64,000 nucleotides of DNA, taken from positions 1-64,000 of the forward strand of contig CACICB010000003.1 of the NCBI GenBank assembly GCA_902585045.1, written 5' to 3'. The DNA is from an uncultured Pelagibacteraceae bacterium (GTDB lineage: Bacteria > Pseudomonadota > Alphaproteobacteria > Pelagibacterales > Pelagibacteraceae). Shown one piece after another: positions 1-6,867 of this stretch (its first letter is position 1; every line of letters begins with the position of its first letter). The notes below the pieces were generated by a model. That model was not told where the DNA came from and ran no database searches. It saw only the letters and a program-made list of their open reading frames with translations. The position numbers were made by a program, and so were the translations under genes.

Positions 1-1264
1 TCTCTTGTGAAGAAGTAATTTTTTTTACAAGTTCTTTTAATTCTCTAAAAGACTCCTTCGATAGTTTCTTGTTATTGTCTATATCTCTCTCAATTTGATC
101 TAAGATATTATTTAATTGATTTTGCAACTTATCTAATTCAGATTTCGATATTTGAAGTTCCTTTGAAGATTTGTTTTCAACTTCTAATAATTTATTTTCA
201 GTATTTAGAAGATCATTTTTTTCTTTGGAAATTCTTTTTTCATTGAGATCGGCATCAAGTGATATGCTTTTCTCTCTTTCAAGATCAGAATCAACAGTTT
301 TGATTGATTTCTCTAATTTTTCTTGTAGTGATTTAACTCTTGCTTCTTCCTCAACTAAATTTGCAATATCTAAATTCAATTTCTGCAAAGTAGCTGCGCT
401 CTCCATCTTTTTGTCTCTTAGGGGTGAAAGTTTTTTATTCTCTTCCTCAAGCAGTGTATTATTATGATTATAATCAATATTAACTGCGCTTATTTCATCA
501 TCCAATTCGCTTAGTTTTTCTTGAATTTGTTTTTTTTCCTTTTCAATTTCGTTTATTTTTAAAAAATATAATCCTGCTTCAATTTTTTTAATTTGATTGG
601 AAATTTCTTTGTATTTAGTTGCTTCCTCAGCTTGTTTTTTAAGATTATCTAGCTGCTTTTGTTGTTGTTTTTTTAATTCATCCGCTCTTTTGAGATTATT
701 TTCCGCTGCATTTAATCTTGTCTCTGCTTCTTGTCGTCTAGCATGTATACCAGAAATACCAGCTGCCTCCTCCAGTATGGATTTTCTTTCTATAGGTTTT
801 GCTGTGACTAATTGGCCAATTCTTCCTTGACTAATGAGAGAAGGAGAGTGAGCCCCAGTAGACAGATCGGCAAAAAAAGTTTGAACATCTCTTGCTCTTA
901 CCTCTTTATCATTAATGAAGTATTTCGAACCTTTATCTTTTTCAATCTTTCTTTTTACTGATATTTCCTCAAACTCTTTATACTGAACTGGACCAGTTTT
1001 TTCATTGTTGTCAAGAAGCAAAGAAACTTCAGAAATATTTTTTGAGGGTCGATTAGATGTTCCAGAAAAAATTACATCTTCCATTCCTGACCCTCTTATA
1101 CTTTTTGCTGAATTTTCTCCCATACACCATCTAAGTGCCTCTACAATATTTGATTTTCCACATCCGTTAGGCCCGACTATTCCAGTTAGACCTTTTTCAA
1201 TTAGAACTGTTGTCTTTTCTGAAAAAGATTTGAAACCTGTCATTTCTAAATTTTTAAATTTCAT
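1..1264 (-). CDS. smc: Chromosome segregation SMC ATPase, N-terminal part (cut by window edge)
   Basis: SMC is the long coiled-coil ATPase of bacterial condensin that organises and helps segregate the chromosome. About 421 codons are visible, read leftward off position 1. The N-terminus begins MKFKNLEMTGFKSFSEKT, followed by a Walker A loop GPNGCGKSN at about residues 29-37, an ISQGRIGQ Q-loop region, and then a long Lys/Glu/Leu-rich coiled coil that runs to the window edge. The ATG follows directly on the stop codon of the upstream DsbA-like gene, so DUF721 protein, DsbA-like protein and SMC probably share one transcript. The hinge and C-terminal ATPase half lie outside the window. The family call is secure. 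Confidence 0.95.
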   Translation of the reverse strand, partial: MKFKNLEMTGFKSFSEKTTVLIEKGLTGIVGPNGCGKSNIVEALRWCMGENSAKSIRGSGMEDVIFSGTSNRPSKNISEVSLLLDNNEKTGPVQYKEFEEISVKRKIEKDKGSKYFINDKEVRARDVQTFFADLSTGAHSPSLISQGRIGQLVTAKPIERKSILEEAAGISGIHARRQEAETRLNAAENNLKRADELKKQQQKQLDNLKKQAEEATKYKEISNQIKKIEAGLYFLKINEIEKEKKQIQEKLSELDDEISAVNIDYNHNNTLLEEENKKLSPLRDKKMESAATLQKLNLDIANLVEEEARVKSLQEKLEKSIKTVDSDLEREKSISLDADLNEKRISKEKNDLLNTENKLLEVENKSSKELQISKSELDKLQNQLNNILDQIERDIDNNKKLSKESFRELKELVKKITSSQE

Positions 1265-1858
1265 TTAAAGATTTCTCTCAATTGCTTTTTTAAATTGTTT
1301 GTAATTAACTTTACCAGAGTATTTTTTTTCATTTATAAATATTGTGGGGGTTGATTGTATCTTATATTTTTTTTGGGCTTCAATTCTCTGATTAAGTATC
1401 TCATCTTGAGATCTGTCATTTTTTAAACAATTATTCATTTTCTCATCTTTCATATTAAATTCTAAACCAATTTTCTTTATGGAGTCATTTATTCTATTTA
1501 TGTCAGACCCAACAGCCCATGAATTTTGTTTTTTATAGATTGCACCTAAAAGTTCAAATTTTTTTTCATTTGTAATACTACATCTTAAAATAATTTCTGC
1601 ATTCAGGGCTGCTAAGTCTAACGGGAAAGGATGATGTTCAAATTTGACCAATCCAGTGTCTATGAAATCTTTTTTTAAATCATAATAAATTTCCGAGTGA
1701 AAATTAGCGCAAGCTGGGCAAGTTAATGAGGAAAAAACTTTAACTGTTACTTTAGCATCTGCATCTCCACTACTTAAAATTTTTCCATGAACATTTACAG
1801 AAAAAATTACCAAAATTAAAAACAAAGTTTTATAAAATATCTTAACTATTTCTTTCAT
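1265..1858 (-). CDS. DsbA-family thiol:disulfide oxidoreductase (exported thioredoxin fold)
   Basis: Predicted periplasmic thiol-disulfide oxidoreductase of 197 residues. A hydrophobic signal segment at about residues 9-24 precedes the thioredoxin fold. The redox motif is CPAC at residues 47-50, inside SLTCPACANFH, and a cis-proline loop STPTIFI sits near residue 168. The insert between the two has the helical character of DsbA rather than plain thioredoxin. It overlaps the DUF721 gene upstream by 17 nt and abuts smc downstream. It could act as an oxidase or an isomerase; sequence alone does not decide, and no DsbB partner is visible in the window. Confidence 0.85.
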   Translation of the reverse strand: MKEIVKIFYKTLFLILVIFSVNVHGKILSSGDADAKVTVKVFSSLTCPACANFHSEIYYDLKKDFIDTGLVKFEHHPFPLDLAALNAEIILRCSITNEKKFELLGAIYKKQNSWAVGSDINRINDSIKKIGLEFNMKDEKMNNCLKNDRSQDEILNQRIEAQKKYKIQSTPTIFINEKKYSGKVNYKQFKKAIERNL

Positions 1859-2327
1859 TAAAAGCCTTTAAAAAATTACTAAGAGAATTCTTAAGTTGAT
1901 TATTTTCTACTTTTTTTATTTTTTCATCTATTTGATTAAAATCTTTGATTTTAGGTAAAACTTTATTACGTTTAATAATTTTGTTTGAGACCACTTTAAG
2001 ATTAACTTGCTTTATACAGCTATATCCAAAAAAGCTATTAATTTTATCAATAATTTCATTTTTCTTATATTCAACATCAAGCTCTTTTCCATGAATTACA
2101 TTTAGAACTAATATTCCATCTTTCATCTTTTTTCCCATTTTCACGGTCAAAGGATAGCAAGCGTCAGATATTTCCTTGCTTACCATCTTAGTCCAATTAT
2201 CAACTATATTAGAATAGTTATAACCACCTTTTCTTAAGTGTTTTTTAAGTGTCTTAGGAATTGAACTTGAAAAAGGTCTCAAGCCTTGTATGTAAGTATG
2301 CGTTTTATTATTATTTTTGTTATGCAT
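1842..2327 (-). CDS. DUF721 / DciA-like protein
   Basis: A 161-residue basic protein with the DUF721 pattern: a basic N-terminal region with TLKKHLRKGGY, then IVDNWTKMVSKEISDACYP, then a short beta-rich part (GILVLNVIHGKELDVEYKK). DUF721 proteins include DciA, proposed to help load the replicative helicase in bacteria without DnaC. In alphaproteobacteria the family is commonly found beside mutY and a DsbA-like gene, as here. The start codon abuts the mutY start codon on the other strand in an ATGCAT hexamer. The family call is good; the helicase-loading role is taken from the family and not shown here. Confidence 0.75.
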   Translation of the reverse strand: MHNKNNNKTHTYIQGLRPFSSSIPKTLKKHLRKGGYNYSNIVDNWTKMVSKEISDACYPLTVKMGKKMKDGILVLNVIHGKELDVEYKKNEIIDKINSFFGYSCIKQVNLKVVSNKIIKRNKVLPKIKDFNQIDEKIKKVENNQLKNSLSNFLKAFNERNS

Positions 2328-3323
2328 TTAAATTCAACTTTATCAAAAAAAATTTTAGCTTGGTATGATAATAACAAAAGAAATCTACCATGGCGTGTTA
2401 GCAAAAAGTCACCTAAAAAGCTGTATTATAGACTGTTGAGCGAGTTTATGTTGCAACAAACTCAGGTGAAAACAGTTGTTCCATATTTTTTCAAATTTTC
2501 AAAAAAATTTAAAACAATTAAAGCTTTATCTAAAAGTAATGAAAAAGAAATCTTAAAAATGTGGGAAGGTCTTGGTTACTATAGAAGAGCAAGAAACCTT
2601 TTAGCATGCTCAAAGATTCTCGTAAAAAAATATAAATCAAGACTGCCGAATTCTATGGCTGAAATCAAAAAACTTCCTGGAATAGGAGATTATACAGCAA
2701 ATGCTTTATTAGGCCTAGTTTATAATGAGCCGACAATTGCAGTAGATGGAAATGTGAAAAGATTGTTTTCAAGAAATTTGAATATCAAGGAACAAAATAT
2801 AAAATTTGATAAATTAATTGAGAAAAATAAAAAAAAACTTTTTAGTACTAATCGTAATGCTGATTTCGTTGAAGCTTTAATGGAATTTGGTGCGCTGATT
2901 TGTAAACCAAAGGACCCAAAATGTCATGCTTGTTGTTTGAATAAAACTTGCAAGTATTTTAAATCTGGTAAAAAAATTAAAAACATCAGAAATAAAATGA
3001 TCAAAAATAAAAATTACGATATTTTTTGTCATGTTAATAAAAAAAAACAAATTGCTTTGACAAAAAATAATCAAATCAGTTTTTTGAAAAATTTCAATTT
3101 ACCTGAGATCAAAGAAGCAAATAGTTTTATAATGGACCAAAAATGGAAATTTTTAAAAAACTATAAAAATTCAATTTCAAATTTGAAATTAAATATTAAT
3201 CTCTATTATAAATTTTCAAATAAACTTCCATCAAAGTATAATTGGTATTCTTTAAAAGATAATAAAGAATTTGTTCCAAGTTTTACAAAAAAAATATTAA
3301 GACAAGTATCAACTTTATTTTAA
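2322..3323 (+). CDS. mutY: A/G-specific adenine DNA glycosylase MutY
   Basis: MutY removes adenine mispaired with 8-oxoguanine. The HhH-GPD core is complete: SEFMLQQTQVKTVVPYF carries the catalytic Glu, KKLPGIGDYTANAL is the helix-hairpin-helix, VDGNVKRLFSR carries the catalytic Asp, and the cysteine loop fits C-x6-C-x2-C-x5-C for a 4Fe-4S cluster. The C-terminal NUDIX-like domain is present but weakly conserved. I place the start at 2322 (MHLNSTLSKKILAWYDNN) because an upstream in-frame ATG at 2286 would add a hydrophobic stretch unlike the family. The protein is 333 residues. Its stop overlaps the next start by one base (TAATG). Confidence 0.93.
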   Translation: MHLNSTLSKKILAWYDNNKRNLPWRVSKKSPKKLYYRLLSEFMLQQTQVKTVVPYFFKFSKKFKTIKALSKSNEKEILKMWEGLGYYRRARNLLACSKILVKKYKSRLPNSMAEIKKLPGIGDYTANALLGLVYNEPTIAVDGNVKRLFSRNLNIKEQNIKFDKLIEKNKKKLFSTNRNADFVEALMEFGALICKPKDPKCHACCLNKTCKYFKSGKKIKNIRNKMIKNKNYDIFCHVNKKKQIALTKNNQISFLKNFNLPEIKEANSFIMDQKWKFLKNYKNSISNLKLNINLYYKFSNKLPSKYNWYSLKDNKEFVPSFTKKILRQVSTLF

Positions 3324-4453
3324 TGAAAAAAAAAATAGCAATAATAGGTGCTGGTATTGCAGGTTTAACTCTTGCAAATCTAATTAAAAAAAATTCTGAT
3401 TATGAATTTATGTTATATGAAAAACAAGAAAGTTTATCTCTCGAAGAAGGATTTGGAATTCAACTTTCGTCAAATAGCATAAAAATTTTAAATACTATTG
3501 GGTTTAATAAAATAGATAAAAGTAAAATTTTTCATCCAATAGGAGTCGATTTTTATAATATTAAAAATAAAAAAATCTGTGAATTAGATCTCACACAATT
3601 TAACACAGAAGAAAAAAAGTATACTACTTTAAAGAGATCTACATTGATTGAATTTTTAAAGGATGACGTATATACCCAACATTTAAGATTTGGAAAAAAA
3701 ATTAAAGAAGTTTCTGAGTTAAAGGGAAAAGTTTTTATAAAGTTCGATGATAATACAAATGATCTTGTAGACTTAGTTATTGGCGCTGATGGTATATTTT
3801 CTAATACTAAATCTTTCTTTGAAAAGAAAAAAAATGAGCCAAAATTTAAAAAAGCTATAGCCATAAGAACAATACTTAAAACAACATCTGAATTAAAGAT
3901 TGATGAGAAAAAAATTAGTCTCATGATGGGAAAAAATTGCCATATTGTGATTTACCCATTAAATCAAATTAAAGAACTTAATCTTGTTTGTATTATAAGA
4001 GATAAAAAATATGACCCGGATAATATAAAAACATTGGTTAATAAAGTTGTTACTCAAAATTCTAATTTAGAAAAAGTTTTTGAAGGAGATTTAAAATCTT
4101 GGCCTTTATATTTTACCCCTAAAATACTTCCGTCTACAAATAGCAAAGTTTTTTATATTGGAGATGCTTTTAATGGATTTCTCCCAACTTTAGCTCAAGG
4201 CGCAGGGCAATCGATAGAGAGTGCTCACGAGTTATTTAATTTAATCAAAGATGATAAAGCAGATATTCAGAATACTTATTTTAAAGAGAGATCAAAAAGA
4301 GCAAAGATAGTAAATAGAAGATCGAATATTAATTTTTTTGCTTTCCATTTTTCTAGCTCAATTATGCAAACATTAAGAAACTTTTTCATGAAGTTTCTTG
4401 TTAAAAGAAAAAGCTTTGTTAATTCTTATTTAGGAACAGTTTATAAAAATTAA
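3323..4453 (+). CDS. FAD-dependent monooxygenase (UbiH/salicylate hydroxylase-like)
   Basis: A 376-residue group A flavoprotein monooxygenase. The N-terminus KIAIIGAGIAGLTLANLI is the GxGxxG dinucleotide fold, GADGIFSNTK near residue 155 is the DG motif, and YIGDAFNGFLPTLAQGAGQ near residue 278 is the second FAD motif, where GDAFN stands for the usual GDAAH. Such enzymes hydroxylate aromatic rings, for example in ubiquinone synthesis or aromatic catabolism; the substrate cannot be told here. It is translationally coupled to mutY by a 1-nt overlap, and its stop interlocks with the ccrM stop in a shared TTAA. Confidence 0.8.
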   Translation: MKKKIAIIGAGIAGLTLANLIKKNSDYEFMLYEKQESLSLEEGFGIQLSSNSIKILNTIGFNKIDKSKIFHPIGVDFYNIKNKKICELDLTQFNTEEKKYTTLKRSTLIEFLKDDVYTQHLRFGKKIKEVSELKGKVFIKFDDNTNDLVDLVIGADGIFSNTKSFFEKKKNEPKFKKAIAIRTILKTTSELKIDEKKISLMMGKNCHIVIYPLNQIKELNLVCIIRDKKYDPDNIKTLVNKVVTQNSNLEKVFEGDLKSWPLYFTPKILPSTNSKVFYIGDAFNGFLPTLAQGAGQSIESAHELFNLIKDDKADIQNTYFKERSKRAKIVNRRSNINFFAFHFSSSIMQTLRNFFMKFLVKRKSFVNSYLGTVYKN

Positions 4454-5523
4454 ATTTGTTTGCCTGCAATAAATTTTTGCCTTAAGTTATCAATTAGTAC
4501 AGTCGATCCATTTAAATTATAATGCCAATAAGTCCAACCATTATAACTTTCTGCTCCCATTATTTTTGCAGCGATTTTATGTATTGATCCCTCTGTATCC
4601 TTATATTTTAAACTTCCATCAGCCATTATTTTTGCATTAATCTTTTTCTTTTGATCAAACAAAGATGTTCCAGGTTTAATTATTCCCAATTCCACCAGTG
4701 AGCCAAAAGGTATTCTAGGTTTTGATTTATTATTTTCAATAGTATCTAGGTAGTCATCAGCAATTGTTTCGGTCTTGTTTATTCTTTCTTTAGCTGCAAG
4801 GAAATATTTTTTATCTTTTTCAATCCCATAATAATTTCTACCTAATTTTTTAGATACGACAGCAGTGGTTCCTGTACCTAAAAAAGGATCAAACACAGTG
4901 TCACCTTTATTAGTAGTGGCCAATATAATTCTATGAAGTAGGGCTTCTGGCTTTTGCGTGGAATGTATTTTTTTTCCATTTTTCTTTAGTCTTTCTTTTC
5001 CATTACAAATTGGCAATGTCCAGTCCGACCTCATTTGCAAATCATCATTTAAACATTTGAGAGATTGATAATTAAAAGTATATTTTGATTTTTTAGTCTT
5101 TGATGCCCAAATAAGTGTCTCGTGCGCATTAGTAAATCTTGTTCCCCTGAAATTAGGCATTGGATTATTTTTTTTCCAAATTACATCGTTAAGCAACCAA
5201 TAATCTAAATTTTGTAAATGATAGCCTAATCGAAAAATATTATGATAAGAACCTATTACCCAAATAGATCCATTATCCTTTAAAACTCTCTTGCATTCAG
5301 CTAGCCAAGATTTACAAAATTCATCGTAATGTTTAAAACTATTAAATTGATCCCATTTATCATTTACACCATTTACTTTACTAGAATCCGGACGTGTTAA
5401 TTTTTCACCAATTTGCATATTGTAAGGTGGATCAGCAAAAACTAAATCAAAAGTTTTTCCTGGAATTTTTTTAAGTTCCTTTAAACAATCACCGTTAATA
5501 ATTTTGTTAGAAAATTTTAACAT
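4450..5523 (-). CDS. ccrM: CcrM-type adenine-N6 DNA methyltransferase (GANTC)
   Basis: Solitary beta-class N6-adenine methyltransferase of 357 residues. The catalytic DPPY motif is at residues 31-34 (FADPPYNMQ) and the SAM-binding FDPFLGTGT motif is at 211-219, giving the beta-class order. The C-terminal quarter (about 268-357, with PGTSLF and NGWTYWHYN) matches the extra domain of alphaproteobacterial CcrM. CcrM methylates GANTC and couples promoter methylation to the cell cycle. No restriction enzyme lies nearby. The 78-bp upstream gap holds three GANTC sites, suggesting self-regulation. The specificity is inferred from the family. Confidence 0.92.
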   Translation of the reverse strand: MLKFSNKIINGDCLKELKKIPGKTFDLVFADPPYNMQIGEKLTRPDSSKVNGVNDKWDQFNSFKHYDEFCKSWLAECKRVLKDNGSIWVIGSYHNIFRLGYHLQNLDYWLLNDVIWKKNNPMPNFRGTRFTNAHETLIWASKTKKSKYTFNYQSLKCLNDDLQMRSDWTLPICNGKERLKKNGKKIHSTQKPEALLHRIILATTNKGDTVFDPFLGTGTTAVVSKKLGRNYYGIEKDKKYFLAAKERINKTETIADDYLDTIENNKSKPRIPFGSLVELGIIKPGTSLFDQKKKINAKIMADGSLKYKDTEGSIHKIAAKIMGAESYNGWTYWHYNLNGSTVLIDNLRQKFIAGKQI

Positions 5524-5601
5524 TTTCTAGATTCAACTTTAAATTGAATCAAGGGTCAAACGATTTTAGAAAAAAAATGAGTCTTTTTGTGTTTGAGATT
5601 C
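5524..5601 (-). promoter_or_regulatory. ccrM upstream region with three GANTC sites and a candidate promoter
   Basis: GANTC sites occur at 5530-5534, 5546-5550 and 5597-5601. The first two form a perfect 7-bp inverted repeat (GATTCAA / TTGAATC around a 7-base loop, 5530-5550). On the minus strand a -35-like TTGACC (5554-5559) and a -10-like TTGAAT (5531-5536) are 17 bp apart, so one GANTC overlaps the -10 and another sits in the spacer. Transcription would start only a few bases before the ccrM ATG. The sites are seen directly; the promoter and its methylation control are inferred. Confidence 0.5.
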
Positions 5602-6171
5602 TTAAGTCGACAATATCTTGTGTATCGGTTTAAAACCTTTTCTATGGTGTGAGGTTACACCAAATTTTTTTAAACCTTCAAAATGAGCTTTAGTGCCATA
5701 TCCAAAATTTCTATCCCAGGCATAATTAGAAAATTTTTTAGATAATCTTATCATAAACTTATCCCGGTAAACTTTTGCAATAATTGAAGCTGCACTTATG
5801 ACTTTAATTTTTTCATCTCCATTTATAATTGTTTTATAATTTTTTAGACCCTTTGGAGCAAAATTCCCGTCTATTAAGGTTAAACCTGGTTTTATTTCAA
5901 GCTTTTCAATTGCTCTCTTCATAGATAGTAAAGATGCTTGTAAAATGTTTAAATTTAAGATTTCTTCAACAGAAGCAATTCCCAGTGCGTAATAAGAATT
6001 TTTCTTAATATGCTCTGAAACTTCTTCTCTTTTATTAAATGATATTTTTTTTGAGTCCTTTAAAAGATTTAGGTTTATACTTTTTTTAAGCACAACAGCA
6101 GCAGAAACAACTGGACCTGCAAGGCAACCTCTACCTACTTCGTCTACACCAGCTGTTATCAATTCTTTCAA
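5602..6171 (-). CDS. rnhB: Ribonuclease HII
   Basis: RNase HII cleaves RNA in RNA-DNA hybrids and starts removal of misincorporated ribonucleotides. The protein has 189 residues with the type 2 signature AGVDEVGRGCLAGPVVSAAV (Asp10 and Glu11 catalytic), LIDGN with the third acidic residue, and AASIIAKVYRD. The start codon must be TTG at 6169-6171: no ATG lies between the upstream stop and the DEVGRG motif. The TTG follows directly on the stop of the uracil-DNA glycosylase gene, so the two are probably coupled. Together with mutY and the glycosylase it makes a small repair cluster. Confidence 0.95.
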   Translation of the reverse strand: MKELITAGVDEVGRGCLAGPVVSAAVVLKKSINLNLLKDSKKISFNKREEVSEHIKKNSYYALGIASVEEILNLNILQASLLSMKRAIEKLEIKPGLTLIDGNFAPKGLKNYKTIINGDEKIKVISAASIIAKVYRDKFMIRLSKKFSNYAWDRNFGYGTKAHFEGLKKFGVTSHHRKGFKPIHKILST

Positions 6172-6864
6172 TTATATATTGAGTTTATTTTTCTTTTCTC
6201 TAATCATTTTTAAATCAATCCATGACATCTTTTTTTGGGCTGGCTGTCTCATTAAAAAAGCAGGGTGAAAAGTAATGATAACGGAAGTTTTACAATTTCC
6301 AAATTCTTTTTCAATCCACTTCCCTCTCATTTTTGAAATAACTACATCATCACCAATAAGTGCATTCATTGCAGTGCTTCCAAGAAGAACGAGTATTTTT
6401 GGATTAATTATTTCAATATGTTTTGTGATAAAGGGCAAATATCTTTTAATTTCTTCATCCGTAGGTCTTCGGTTTTCAGGTGGTCGATAATTAATAATAT
6501 TAGAGATGTAAACTTTTTTTCTATCTAAATTTATGGCAGTTAGCATTTTATCCAACAACATTCCTGCTCTTCCGACAAAAGGTAAACCTTCATCATCCTC
6601 ATTGGCACCTGGTGCTTCTCCAATAAGCATTATTTTTGATTTAGGATTACCATCGCTGAAAACTATGTTCTTAGCATTTTTCTTAAGATCGCATTTTTTC
6701 AAATTCATAATAGACTTTTTCAAAAACTCTAAACTTTTAGATCTATCTTCAGGTATTTCATAATTATCTTTTTTATATCTATTGATTGCTTTATTGTTGT
6801 AAATTAGATTGTGATTTATAAGATTATAATATTTTATTAATTTAATTTTATTATTTTTTAACAT
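6172..6864 (-). CDS. Uracil-DNA glycosylase, family 4-like, without the Fe-S cysteines
   Basis: Predicted to excise uracil from DNA. The 230-residue protein shows the family 4 motif A GEAPGANEDDEGLPFVGRAG, the NYRPPENRRPT loop and the C-terminal motif FHPAFLMRQPAQK. Family 4 enzymes usually bind a 4Fe-4S cluster through four cysteines, one of them in a KCRPP loop. Here that position is tyrosine and only two cysteines exist in the whole protein (near residues 58 and 190), so no such cluster can form. The N-terminal 50 residues are Lys/Asn-rich and poorly conserved. Its start lies 3 bp from that of the divergent TPR gene. Confidence 0.85.
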   Translation of the reverse strand: MLKNNKIKLIKYYNLINHNLIYNNKAINRYKKDNYEIPEDRSKSLEFLKKSIMNLKKCDLKKNAKNIVFSDGNPKSKIMLIGEAPGANEDDEGLPFVGRAGMLLDKMLTAINLDRKKVYISNIINYRPPENRRPTDEEIKRYLPFITKHIEIINPKILVLLGSTAMNALIGDDVVISKMRGKWIEKEFGNCKTSVIITFHPAFLMRQPAQKKMSWIDLKMIREKKNKLNI

Positions 6865-6867
6865 TTT

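Noticed and set aside
2286-2321. Upstream in-frame start for MutY at 2286 adding 12 hydrophobic residues
   Set aside because: The extra residues are unlike MutY N-termini and lie inside the divergent DUF721 gene; the ATG at 2322 gives the normal family start.
4450-5523. A restriction-modification system at ccrM
   Set aside because: No endonuclease gene is adjacent; the neighbours are rnhB, a glycosylase and a monooxygenase, and the C-terminal domain is of CcrM type, so it is a solitary methyltransferase.
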